In this document: positions 35,740 through 43,457 of the stretch, piece by piece
Position numbering within the stretch: position 1 is the first letter of the stretch
Layout: every line of letters starts with the position of its first letter
From: Roseburia sp. AF12-17LB
GTDB taxonomy: Bacteria; Bacillota; Clostridia; Lachnospirales; Lachnospiraceae
Direction: 5' to 3'
Length of the DNA stretch: 64,000 bases
Assembly (NCBI RefSeq): GCF_003479605.1
Contig: NZ_QUHR01000009.1
Location: 52,164-116,163, forward strand
Notes under the pieces: generated by a model
The model's input: only the letters and a program-made list of their open reading frames with translations
Told to the model about the DNA's origin: nothing
Databases searched by the model: none
Program-made: the position numbers and the translations under genes

Positions 35740-35800
35740 TTTCATGAAGGGCGCACTTATGGACAACCAGAGGTCGTCCGTATAAGTTTGCCACAGGTGG
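35740..35800 (-). other. oriT: oriT, RSF1010/MobQ type
   Basis: On the minus strand, an inverted repeat ACTTATACGGAC ... GTCCATAAGT (35755-35764 with 35776-35787) leads into TAAGTGCGCCCTT (35747-35759). This has the layout and core word of the RSF1010-family nick region, so the nick is expected between plus-strand positions 35751 and 35752 on the minus strand. A second small hairpin TTGCCACAGGTGGCAA follows at 35788-35803. It lies between the accessory gene and the relaxase, the usual place. Confidence 0.8.
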
Positions 35801-36029
35801 CAACCGGTCTGCGCTTATGCTTGCCGGGCTCGTTCCGTCGGCGGGGCTTTCAGCCAGACCTGCTCATGCCGCAGGAGGCACTCTTCGCCAGAGGGGCGCA
35901 TTCCATGCAGGCTGTTATGCACAGGGCACTCTTACGCAGAGGGCGTTCCGGCAGATACCATTTTCTTTTTGGGAAAACGTTACCTGCCGGAAATCAAAGC
36001 CGGATACGGCAGAAAGGGGGAAACGGAGC

Positions 36030-37751
36030 ATGGCGATTTTTCATTATACAGTAAAGATTGTTGGACGCAGCAAAGGGAAATCCATCATATCAGCATCTGC
36101 GTATCTCAATGGTGATGTGATGAAAAATGAAGAAACAGGCAGGATCAGCTACTACACTGCCAAAAAAGAAGTCGTTTATACCAGCCTGTTGATGTGTGAA
36201 AATGCACCACAGGAATGGCTGAACGTACCTGCTGAAAATATCAGACGGTTTCAGAAATCTGCCCGATATAAAAGAGCAGATAACAAAGATGCTGCACTGG
36301 GAAAATTTAAACTTACTTTTCAGAAACAGCGTTTATGGAATGAAGTTTTGAAGATTGAGAAGACCTCGGATGCACAACTCGGCAGGTCATTTGAATTTTC
36401 GCTTCCGAAAGAATGGAGCCGACAGGAACAGATTGATTATACAACTGAATATATTCAAAAGACCTTTGTAGATAAGGGAATGTGTGCGGACTGGAGTATC
36501 CACGATAAAGGAGATGGAAATCCCCATGTGCATTTACTTGTGACGATGCGACCATTCAATCCAGACCACTCATGGGGGAACAAAGAAATCAAGGATTGGG
36601 AGTTTGTCAGAGATGAAAATGGAAATATTGTGGTGGATGAATCCCATCCGGACTGGTGGCAGGATAAAAAGAACCCTGACCGTCATGGAATCCGAATCCC
36701 CGTACTTGATGAAAATGGAGTCCAGAAAGTCGGGACAAGGAACCGCAAACAGTGGAAACGTGTATTAACCGATGCTACCGGGTGGAACAATCCGAAAAAT
36801 TGTGAGCTATGGCGGAGCGAATGGGCAAACGTCTGTAATGCACATTTGAAAACGGAAAATCACATTGACCACCGTTCTTATGCAAGGCAGGGAAAATTAG
36901 AGATACCGACGATCCATGAGGGCGCAGATGCCAGAAAAATTGACGAGAAATTTCAAAACGGACAGACATCCTCTACTTCATGGAAAGTAGAGGAAAACCA
37001 GATCATAAAAAGACAAAATGCACTGCTGGATAAAATACAGATTTCTTTTGGAAAAGTATCCAGTGCATTAACACAATGGAAGGAGCGATTGCGTGACATT
37101 AGAAGAAAGCCGGGAAGTCATTCCCATGATGGAGACAATGATAAACCAGATCGAGGAACAGCAGAATCTTATGGCAGAGATGGTACAGGAATTGCAGGAA
37201 CGGGACAGGCAGCTCCTGTCTTTTCAGGAGCAGAACCAGAGTTTAAAAAGCTTAAACAGCGAATTATCCAGGCTGCTAAATCTTTTGCCAGATACAGAAG
37301 AACTGCTCTCACAGATCGAGCAACAGAAAACCAGAATCGAACAGTTGGAAAACGAGAATCAGCAATGGCAGGAATTAACGCAGAAGCTGAACAACGAGAA
37401 CAGCTTATTGCAGAAACAGAACAGCGAATTGCTGACCTTAAACAGCAGATAGAGAAAGCGAGGGAGATCGATGAGCGAATGCAGAAACTTAGAGAACGTC
37501 GGGCAGGTGGAAGAACTTCTGCTGATGACCGAACAGATGCAGGACGAACTGGATCAGAAAGACCAGACAATCCAGGAACTAAACAGGCAGCTAAGCGAAT
37601 CGCTGACCTTGAACGAGAAATTGAACAGCGAAAACAGAGCCGAGAATATCGAAGCATTGCGGACAAGATTAAGGCAAACAGAGGAACGATTGACCAGCGA
37701 GACAGACAGCAGGAAAAGAGCCGACGCAGAAGCCGTGGCATGGAAATTTAA
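36030..37751 (+). CDS. MobA/MobL (MobQ-type) relaxase
   Basis: Start at 36030 (MAIFHYTVKIVGRSKGKSII) after a purine-rich site; 573 residues. It nicks oriT and stays bound to the transferred strand. ASAYLNGDVM holds a candidate Tyr nucleophile; HDKGDGNPHVHLLVTMRPF near residue 160 is the His-triad metal site. The C-terminal 220 residues are charged, with coiled coil (EAEQREQLIAETEQRIADLK) and low-complexity Arg/Asp stretches. That region is also read in the +1 frame as another coiled-coil protein, which probably explains its odd composition. Confidence 0.92.
   Translation: MAIFHYTVKIVGRSKGKSIISASAYLNGDVMKNEETGRISYYTAKKEVVYTSLLMCENAPQEWLNVPAENIRRFQKSARYKRADNKDAALGKFKLTFQKQRLWNEVLKIEKTSDAQLGRSFEFSLPKEWSRQEQIDYTTEYIQKTFVDKGMCADWSIHDKGDGNPHVHLLVTMRPFNPDHSWGNKEIKDWEFVRDENGNIVVDESHPDWWQDKKNPDRHGIRIPVLDENGVQKVGTRNRKQWKRVLTDATGWNNPKNCELWRSEWANVCNAHLKTENHIDHRSYARQGKLEIPTIHEGADARKIDEKFQNGQTSSTSWKVEENQIIKRQNALLDKIQISFGKVSSALTQWKERLRDIRRKPGSHSHDGDNDKPDRGTAESYGRDGTGIAGTGQAAPVFSGAEPEFKKLKQRIIQAAKSFARYRRTALTDRATENQNRTVGKRESAMAGINAEAEQREQLIAETEQRIADLKQQIEKAREIDERMQKLRERRAGGRTSADDRTDAGRTGSERPDNPGTKQAAKRIADLEREIEQRKQSREYRSIADKIKANRGTIDQRDRQQEKSRRRSRGMEI
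37093..37452 (+). CDS. Coiled-coil protein nested inside the relaxase gene (+1 frame)
   Basis: 119 residues from GTG 37093, with AAGGAG 7 bases upstream, wholly inside the relaxase gene. The product is almost entirely heptad-patterned (MVQELQERDRQLLSFQEQNQ; IEQQKTRIEQLENENQQWQE). It ends at TAG 37450-37452, and the next frame (37471 onward) is the same frame with no other stop between, so the two could be one protein by readthrough or the halves of a formerly single gene. The good ribosome site and non-random composition argue that it is expressed. Confidence 0.6.
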   Translation: MTLEESREVIPMMETMINQIEEQQNLMAEMVQELQERDRQLLSFQEQNQSLKSLNSELSRLLNLLPDTEELLSQIEQQKTRIEQLENENQQWQELTQKLNNENSLLQKQNSELLTLNSR

Positions 37752-38439
37752 GTATGAAAAAGCAGAGCAGGAAAAACTTTATGCACAGACACACCAAAAG
37801 ACGGTAGAGGTAGCTGTTGAGAAAAAAGTGCCTTATGAGAAATGTGAAAAATGTGACCGTACTGCTTACCGGAAAGCAAAAGAAAAATGCGATAGCCGTA
37901 AAAGCCAGTTAGAAAAGAAATATAAAAATATGACGATTGGTTATGAAAGTATCTTGTTTCTACTGGCATGGTACAGCATAACAACAACACTGTTTACTGC
38001 GATTCTTTCGCCGGTTTTCCTTAACGACTGTATCGTCTTTTTCGGTGCGTTAGGAAAAGGAATGGGAAGTTTATTTCGGGAGTTTGTGACAGGTGCAGAC
38101 TCTTTCGGACAATTAAGCAGTGGAATACCTAACAGTATTCTTTCCGGGATTGTGTACTGGCTGATTGCCGGTACTGTCATGGCAATTTTATTCGTAATAA
38201 CCGGGTGGCTGATAATCGGGATTGGTTATCAGGTAGGAAAAATCTACCGGAAATATTGTTGGGATATCATCAGTATCGTGGTAGCGATAACGAGTACAGC
38301 TGTTGTAATTTACTTTGGAGAATGGATTAAAAACGCTAATCCGATAAATCTTATTGTATTGCTATTACTGTCGCATATTATTTATATTGGAATCAGATGT
38401 TATGTGAAAGACTGGATGGAAGAACGAGGATATTATTAA
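37471..38439 (+). CDS. Coiled-coil membrane protein overlapping the relaxase end
   Basis: 322 residues from ATG 37471 (AGGGAG 4 bases upstream). The first 281 bases overlap the relaxase 3' end in the +1 frame. Residues 1-110 are coiled coil continuing the style of the nested ORF; a CEKCDRTAYRKAKEKC Cys cluster lies near 123-139; then about four membrane helices (near 165-190, 222-250, 262-282, 288-306) and a short cytosolic tail. No family is recognised. It may attach the relaxosome or a coiled-coil partner to the membrane. Confidence 0.75.
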   Translation: MSECRNLENVGQVEELLLMTEQMQDELDQKDQTIQELNRQLSESLTLNEKLNSENRAENIEALRTRLRQTEERLTSETDSRKRADAEAVAWKFKYEKAEQEKLYAQTHQKTVEVAVEKKVPYEKCEKCDRTAYRKAKEKCDSRKSQLEKKYKNMTIGYESILFLLAWYSITTTLFTAILSPVFLNDCIVFFGALGKGMGSLFREFVTGADSFGQLSSGIPNSILSGIVYWLIAGTVMAILFVITGWLIIGIGYQVGKIYRKYCWDIISIVVAITSTAVVIYFGEWIKNANPINLIVLLLLSHIIYIGIRCYVKDWMEERGYY

Positions 38440-38525
38440 AAGAGGACAGGGAAATTTCATAATCTTCCTGTCCTTAGTAAGGGACTATTGATTGTTTATA
38501 TAAAGAAAAAGTATATAAATAAATC

Positions 38526-38580
38526 TTGACAATTAGTACGAACTCGGACTATACTATAAAAGTCCGGATTCGTACTAATT
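38526..38580 (+). promoter_or_regulatory. Promoter of marR-MATE inside a 50-bp operator palindrome
   Basis: TTGACA (38526-38531), 18 bases, TATACT (38550-38555). AATTAGTACGAACTCGGACT (38531-38550) is mirrored by 38561-38580 at 18 of 20 positions. The palindrome spans the spacer and -10, ideal for MarR autorepression. Confidence 0.8.
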
Positions 38581-38594
38581 TAAGGAGAAAAAAG

Positions 38595-39053
38595 ATGAGA
38601 AAAGATAATAATATGATAATACAGTTGCAACGATATTATGCTTTATGGAAAGAATGTACAGCAATGTATGAGGAATGGTCAAAGGATCAGGGACTGTCTT
38701 CAAATGGAGTTTTTGCTTTGTATTCATTTTATGAAAGTAATGGAAGATGCACGCAGAAAATGATAAGTGAAAAATGGAATATACCTAAGCAAACGGTAAA
38801 TACGATACTAAAAGATTTTCAGAAAAAAGGATACATCAATATGGTATCTGATGATTCAGACAAGAGAAATAAGCTGATATGCCTCACAGAATCAGGAATG
38901 GAATATACGAAAGATATCATAGAAAAACTGCACTCAAAAGAAATATATGTAATCGAAAAAATGGGATTAGAGAATATAGAAAGTCTTAATGATAATACAG
39001 AGCTGTTTATCAGACTTTTCAAGGAAGGAGATTGTAAGAAAAATGAATCATAA
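38595..39053 (+). CDS. MarR-family transcriptional regulator
   Basis: Start at 38595 (MRKDNNMIIQLQRYYALWKE) after AAGGAG; 152 residues. Winged helix-turn-helix of the MarR type: MISEKWNIPKQTVNTILKDF as recognition region and GYINMVSDDSDKRNKLICLT with the wing Asp-Lys-Arg. It overlaps the pump gene by 11 bases and the operator palindrome lies just upstream, so it most likely represses marR-MATE and is released by a drug-like ligand. Confidence 0.9.
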   Translation: MRKDNNMIIQLQRYYALWKECTAMYEEWSKDQGLSSNGVFALYSFYESNGRCTQKMISEKWNIPKQTVNTILKDFQKKGYINMVSDDSDKRNKLICLTESGMEYTKDIIEKLHSKEIYVIEKMGLENIESLNDNTELFIRLFKEGDCKKNES

Positions 39054-40362
39054 ATCATTATTTTTTAAATATGTTATTCCATCTATTATAGCATTTGCAT
39101 TATCAGGAATATATGCGATAGTGGATGGATATTTTGTAGGCAATACCATAGGAGATGCTGGACTTTCGGCTATTAATATTGCATATCCGATTGTGGCTTT
39201 GATTCAGGCTCTTGGAACAGGAATTGGTATGGGAGGAGCTGTTTATTACTCAATTAATGCAGCAGAAAAGAAAGGAAAACGGGCAGAAGAATTTATTGCT
39301 ACAAGCTGGTGGCTTCTTGTAATAGTAAGTGTTATCAGTACCATAATTATTTACTCCTTTTCGTCTAAAATTTTAGGATTGCTTGGAGCAGATGGAATTA
39401 TATTAACAAATGCGACAGATTATATCAAAATTATAGCACTTGGAGCAATATTGCAGATTCTTGGAACTGGAATGATGCCATTCATTAGAAATTATGGAAA
39501 CTCTTTCTGGTCAATGTTTGCGATGGTTGGTGGATTCATAACCAATATTGTTCTGGATTTTATCTTTGTATGGATATATGAAATGGGCATGAAAGGTGCA
39601 GCCACAGCTACAATAGCCGGACAGGGTGTGACTGCAGCAATTGCAATCATATACGCATTATATAATAAAAAGTTTTATGTGTATGTATCCTTAAAAAATG
39701 TAAAAGAAATGTGTGGCGCTATATTCAGAGTAGGTCTTGCACCATTTGGGCTAGCATTGACTCCTAATATTTCATTGGTGTTTATAAACCGATTCTCCGC
39801 TTCTTATGGGGGAGAAAAAGCTATTGCAACTTATGCATGTGTATCCTATATTATCTGTATCATATATCTCATATTGCAGGGCGTAGGTGATGGAAGTCAA
39901 CCTTTAATGAGCCGTTTTTATGGTGAGAAGGATCAAGAAAGCCTGAGAGGAGTTCAGAGAATGGCATACATTTTTGCAATAATTCTTGCTGTTTGTGGTG
40001 GAATTATCATGTATGTAAACAGAGCAAATATTGGAGGGGTTTTCGGAGCTTCTTATGAAGTAAGTATTGAGATTTCTAAAATTGTACCTATATTTTTAGT
40101 GTCATTACCATTTGTTGCGATTACCAGAATAGCGACAGCTGGATTTTATGCTACTGAAAAAAGTGGATTGTCATACATTCTTACATTCATTGAACCAGTA
40201 TTGATGCTGATATTTATGCTTGTTTTACCACCTTTATTTGGTGGACAGATTATGATATGGTGGAGTACGGTATTGGCACGTGTTTTTTCAGCGATTCTGG
40301 CATTTATACTAATAAAATATTGCGAAAAGGGAGATTTGCAATATGGAATACAGAAAATTTAA
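39043..40362 (+). CDS. MATE-family multidrug/sodium efflux pump
   Basis: Start at 39043 (MNHKSLFFKYVIPSIIAFAL), inside the end of marR; 439 residues and about 12 membrane helices, the MATE norm. YAIVDGYFVGNTIGDAGLSA is the typical first helix/loop; repeats of the two bundles are visible (GLAPFGLALTPNISLVFINR). It expels cationic drugs or metabolites using a Na+ or H+ gradient. It is the main cargo of the IME with its regulator. Confidence 0.92.
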   Translation: MNHKSLFFKYVIPSIIAFALSGIYAIVDGYFVGNTIGDAGLSAINIAYPIVALIQALGTGIGMGGAVYYSINAAEKKGKRAEEFIATSWWLLVIVSVISTIIIYSFSSKILGLLGADGIILTNATDYIKIIALGAILQILGTGMMPFIRNYGNSFWSMFAMVGGFITNIVLDFIFVWIYEMGMKGAATATIAGQGVTAAIAIIYALYNKKFYVYVSLKNVKEMCGAIFRVGLAPFGLALTPNISLVFINRFSASYGGEKAIATYACVSYIICIIYLILQGVGDGSQPLMSRFYGEKDQESLRGVQRMAYIFAIILAVCGGIIMYVNRANIGGVFGASYEVSIEISKIVPIFLVSLPFVAITRIATAGFYATEKSGLSYILTFIEPVLMLIFMLVLPPLFGGQIMIWWSTVLARVFSAILAFILIKYCEKGDLQYGIQKI

Positions 40363-40409
40363 CAATCAGATAGTAGCAAGAATAATCTAGGTTTATCTAT
40401 TGTATTTTT

Positions 40410-40444
40410 AAGGACAGCCTCATAGCAATAGGGCTGTCCTTTTA
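40410..40444 (+). terminator. Terminator after the MATE gene
   Basis: AGGACAGCC / GGGCTGTCCT with an 11-base loop, then TTTT. Confidence 0.85.
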
Positions 40445-40495
40445 AAATTATGAAGCTAATTTTTAATAAATTCTAGTAGATTTTGATTGGAATAA

Positions 40496-40732
40496 TCATA
40501 ACTCTAATGAATCTTCAGCATCTACCCACATCTGTAAATTCCCATCAAGATATAACCTTGCATATTCTAATGGCTCATCGATTGCAAGCGATGTCAAAGC
40601 ACAATCAGATCCAGGTGTGGTTCTTAAATTTTTTTCTGCTTCCCAACAATCAATACGGAGTATATAGCCCGTATTAGTATATACATCAATGCTGTTGCAC
40701 TGTGGATTGTATTCTGCAAATATTGTTCTCAT
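40496..40732 (-). CDS. Small DUF6061-like protein (78 aa)
   Basis: Start at 40732 (MRTIFAEYNPQCNSIDVYTN), preceded by AAGGAGA. Compact protein with a YNPQ..I-V-TG-ILRIDCWEAE front and SLAIDEPLEYARLYLDGNLQ near the C-terminus. The same C-terminal motif occurs in the gene broken by the IS3-family element at 25.8-27.5 kb. Members of this small family often occur singly in mobile DNA; function unknown and the family name is tentative. Confidence 0.6.
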   Translation of the reverse strand: MRTIFAEYNPQCNSIDVYTNTGYILRIDCWEAEKNLRTTPGSDCALTSLAIDEPLEYARLYLDGNLQMWVDAEDSLEL

Positions 40733-40848
40733 CGTATCCCATCTCCTTATCATTTAATCAATCAGTAGTAGCAAAAATTAAGAAGCATTTCAATCAGTTC
40801 ACCATGTCACTTTTATTTTGTGTTATACTGTCTTATAGATTTTTCTTG

Positions 40849-40922
40849 CCCTTGTATTTGCCCTTATCAGAGTGCATAAACACTGATGGGACGATATAAC
40901 ACAAGGGAAATAATAAGGGAAA
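40849..40922. repeat. Right-end CCCTTAT repeats of the IME
   Basis: TTGCCCTTGTA, TTTGCCCTTAT and inverted AAGGGAAATAATAAGGGAAA mirror the left-end set at 32766-32820. They lie about 25 bases inside the proposed right end. Confidence 0.5.
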
Positions 40923-41041
40923 GCTCACCTGCGACAAATCCAGTGTTTTCAAGGGGGTGCGAAGAATTTAATAATAAAATATAACAGTTATTAAATTTCT
41001 TAAAACAGGTGAAATCTCAATCGGGATTTGTGAGGGTAATT

Positions 41042-41698
41042 ATGATAAAGTTTTTGAATGATATCAGGAATGCAGAAAAACCAATATCTAATAATAGAAA
41101 AATTATAAATACTATAGCTGTATTGTTCCTTGGAATAGCTTTGGGGACTTTTTCAAAATTTTTGGATTTTCGTCAAGCTGAACTTCCCAGTGTGCTTATG
41201 GCAATAGATGGAGCATTAGATGTTCATAATTTCCTTGGACGTTTTGCAATCTGGGTATTGATTGCACTGTGTATTTCTATTTATAGCAATTCTGCAATAA
41301 GAGCAAGCATTAATGTTTTTGCATTCTTTATTGGTATGGTTGCAAGTTACTATTTGTATTCAAACTATATTGCAGGATTTTTTCCAAGAAGTTATGCGGT
41401 GATTTGGTTTGGATTTACAGCTGTTTCTCCATTATTGTCTTTTGCCTGCTGGTATGCAAGGGGGGAAAGCAAACTGGCACTTATACTATCGGCGCTGATT
41501 TTGGCAGTATTGTTCAATATGTGCTTTGTATATGGATGCTGGTATTTTAATGCAAAATCTGTTTTGGAAGTGATAGTCTTTATTATTGGACTTATTGTTT
41601 TGAGGAGAGACACATTGAGGAGTTCTGCGCTAATGGGAACGATTAGTATAGTTCTTGCAGTTTTACTTGATATGGTTATTCCATTTCATTTTGGATAA
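41042..41698 (+). CDS. Multi-pass membrane protein, function unknown
   Basis: Start at ATG 41042 (MIKFLNDIRNAEKPISNNRK) with GAGGGT upstream; 218 residues. About seven hydrophobic helices in regular spacing, few charged loops, no catalytic motif seen. I recognise no family with confidence. It lies immediately outside the IME right edge and is followed by its own terminator, so it is a single-gene unit in an accessory region. Confidence 0.75.
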   Translation: MIKFLNDIRNAEKPISNNRKIINTIAVLFLGIALGTFSKFLDFRQAELPSVLMAIDGALDVHNFLGRFAIWVLIALCISIYSNSAIRASINVFAFFIGMVASYYLYSNYIAGFFPRSYAVIWFGFTAVSPLLSFACWYARGESKLALILSALILAVLFNMCFVYGCWYFNAKSVLEVIVFIIGLIVLRRDTLRSSALMGTISIVLAVLLDMVIPFHFG

Positions 41699-41725
41699 AC
41701 AACTTCAAGTTTGCAGAACTGACTC

Positions 41726-41758
41726 AAAAGAGCTCGAAGGAGCTCTTTTTCCTTTTTT
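41726..41758 (+). terminator. Terminator after the membrane protein gene
   Basis: AAAAGAGCTC-GAAG-GAGCTCTTTTT followed by CCTTTTTT. Confidence 0.9.
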
Positions 41759-41823
41759 ATAATAGTATCATTATGGTATAATAGAGACATTAGAATCGGA
41801 AGTTTACAGCGAGGTGAAAGAGG

Positions 41824-42570
41824 TTGAATTATGTAGAATATGGAAAAGAAAACAGCGATGTAATTATCCTCTTACACGGAGGCGGTTTATCATGGTGGAA
41901 TTACAAAGAGGTTGCTGAAAGACTTCAAACAGATTATCATGTGGTTTTGCCTATATTAGATGGTCATGCAGGATGTGATAAGCAGTTTACAACGATAGAG
42001 AATAATGCTTTGGATATTATAGAATTTGTAAATAGCAAATTGGGCGGTTCTGTTTTAATGATGGGAGGACTATCGCTTGGAGGGCAGATTTTGCTTGAAA
42101 TTTTATCTCAACGCAAAGATATATGTAAGTATGCAATAGTGGAAAGTGTACTTGTGATACCTTCAAAATTTACATATTCTATGATTAAACCGGCGTTTGG
42201 AAGTTGCTATGGCTTAATAAAGTATAAGTGGTTTTCAAAATTGCAATTCAAATCACTACGAATAAAGTCGAATTTGTTTGATGAATATTACAAAGATACT
42301 TGTGCTATTAGAAAGAGTGATATGATTGCCTTTTTACAGGAAAACTCAGTATATTCACTAAAAGATGGCATTGGAGAGTGTGAAGCAACCGTTCAAATTT
42401 ATGTTGGAGAAAAAGAAAAGCAATTAATGAAAAAATCTGCTAAAATCATTCATGAAAAATTGCAGGATAGTTTTATACAAGTTCTTCCTAATATGTATCA
42501 TGGAGAGTTTTCAATAAACCACGCAGATGATTATGTGAGAAAACTATTAGAAATAGTAAAGCGAAGGTAA
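41824..42570 (+). CDS. Alpha/beta hydrolase
   Basis: 248 residues from TTG 41824 (AGGTGAAAGAGG upstream). Oxyanion loop LLHGGGLSWWNY near residue 17, nucleophile elbow MGGLSLGGQILLE with Ser near residue 82, and a C-terminal His in NMYHGEFS near residue 222 preceded by YVGEKEKQLMKKSA; the acid residue is not certain. Esterase, lipase or peptidase substrates cannot be told apart. A hairpin CTTTCAG/CTGAAAG (42571-42597) directly follows the stop. Confidence 0.85.
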   Translation: MNYVEYGKENSDVIILLHGGGLSWWNYKEVAERLQTDYHVVLPILDGHAGCDKQFTTIENNALDIIEFVNSKLGGSVLMMGGLSLGGQILLEILSQRKDICKYAIVESVLVIPSKFTYSMIKPAFGSCYGLIKYKWFSKLQFKSLRIKSNLFDEYYKDTCAIRKSDMIAFLQENSVYSLKDGIGECEATVQIYVGEKEKQLMKKSAKIIHEKLQDSFIQVLPNMYHGEFSINHADDYVRKLLEIVKRR

Positions 42571-42680
42571 CTTTCAGTCTTCAGCAGAGGCTGAAAGCAA
42601 TAGAAGATTTGAATTGACCGAGCTCTTTGAGCGGGGGATACTTCTTGTCCGAAGGGCAAGAAGGTGGAACTGAGAAGAAT
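42571..42680 (+). other. Leader with two hairpins before the flavoprotein gene
   Basis: CTTTCAG...CTGAAAG (42571-42597) and CTTCTTGTCC-GAA-GGGCAAGAAG (42649-42671). The second could be an attenuator or a weak terminator; there is no T-run after either. No riboswitch or T-box consensus was recognised. Confidence 0.4.
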
Positions 42681-42710
42681 TAAAACAATTGGAAGTTGGA
42701 GGATACACGT

Positions 42711-43235
42711 ATGAAAATTGTAATCATTAATGGAAGTGCCAGAAAAGGAAACACGCTGACAGCAATCAATGCATTTATAAAAGGAGCATCAGAAAAGAAT
42801 GAAATTGAAATCATTGAACCTGACAAACTCAACATTGCACCATGCAAGGGATGTGGTGTCTGTCAATGCTCTAAGGGATGCGTCGATAAGGATGATACAA
42901 ATCCTACAATTGATAAAATTGCTGCCGCAGATATGATTCTTTTTGCTACACCAGTTTATTGGTGGGGAATGTCAGCACAATTGAAACTTATCATTGATAA
43001 GTGCTACTGTCGTGGATTGCAGTTAAAAAATAAAAAAGTTGGCACGATTATTGTAGGCGGTTCTCCCGTAGACAGTATCCAGTATGAGCTGATTGATAAG
43101 CAGTTTGACTGTATGGCAAAATATCTTTCATGGGATATGCTTTTCAAAAAATCATATTACGCAACAGCCAGAGATGAACTTGAAAAAAACAAGGATTCCA
43201 TGAACGAACTTGAGGGGATCGGAAAAAATTTATAA
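42711..43235 (+). CDS. Flavodoxin-fold NAD(P)H-dependent oxidoreductase (iron-sulfur flavoprotein-like)
   Basis: Start at ATG 42711 (MKIVIINGSARKGNTLTAIN), GGAGG upstream; 174 residues. The FMN phosphate loop GSARKGNT is at residues 8-15 and ATPVYWWGMSAQLK forms the second flavin contact near residue 80. CKGCGVCQCSKGC (about 45-57) has the compact Cys spacing of iron-sulfur flavoproteins in anaerobes. Likely reduces quinones, nitro compounds or oxygen; the substrate is open. Confidence 0.87.
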   Translation: MKIVIINGSARKGNTLTAINAFIKGASEKNEIEIIEPDKLNIAPCKGCGVCQCSKGCVDKDDTNPTIDKIAAADMILFATPVYWWGMSAQLKLIIDKCYCRGLQLKNKKVGTIIVGGSPVDSIQYELIDKQFDCMAKYLSWDMLFKKSYYATARDELEKNKDSMNELEGIGKNL

Positions 43236-43364
43236 AGCACGTTCCAGATTCGGATTTGCAGAGATAGAGAATTTGTGCTGAGAAGTGTTAATTTATAATG
43301 TGTTAAGGAAAGCTAATATTAGATGAGAATTCTGTCGGTATATTCGACAAATGTACAAGTAGAA

Positions 43365-43398
43365 ATATTTGCAGAATACGAAAGCGTATTCGCAATAT
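43365..43398. other. Hairpin in the 43.2-43.45 kb gap
   Basis: ATATTTGCAGAATACG pairs with CGTATTCGCAATAT over a GAAAG loop with two bulges. Together with TGTCG/CGACA at 43333-43350 it makes the 220-base gap strongly structured. No T-run follows. Confidence 0.45.
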
Positions 43399-43457
43399 CC
43401 GGATTGTGAGAAATCATCATCGGTGCTGGAAAAGTGGAGGGCGAATTAATATGAAGT

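Larger units (their letters stand above)
32724..40954. mobile_element. Integrative mobilizable element (IME), about 8.2 kb
   Basis: A block with its own integrase, repressor, excisionase-like protein, DUF3847-like protein, oriT, MobA/MobL relaxase and cargo (MarR regulator, MATE pump, small DUF6061-like gene), and no type IV secretion genes, so it would need a helper to transfer. Both edges carry CCCTTAT-type repeats that look like integrase arm sites (32766-32820; 40849-40922), and TTTTCAAGG occurs outside each (32724-32732; 40946-40954). The block lies 200 bases after ssrA, but the 3' end of ssrA is not duplicated at the other side, so ssrA is probably not the target. The edges are approximate. 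Confidence 0.7.

Noticed and set aside
35701-36054. Open frame of 117 codons between the DUF3847-like gene and the relaxase
   Set aside because: It overlaps the oriT hairpins and the relaxase start, has no family features and no ribosome site; an artefact of the oriT region.
42590-42710. T-box or riboswitch before the flavoprotein gene
   Set aside because: Two hairpins exist but no T-box sequence, no conserved riboswitch core and no terminator T-run.
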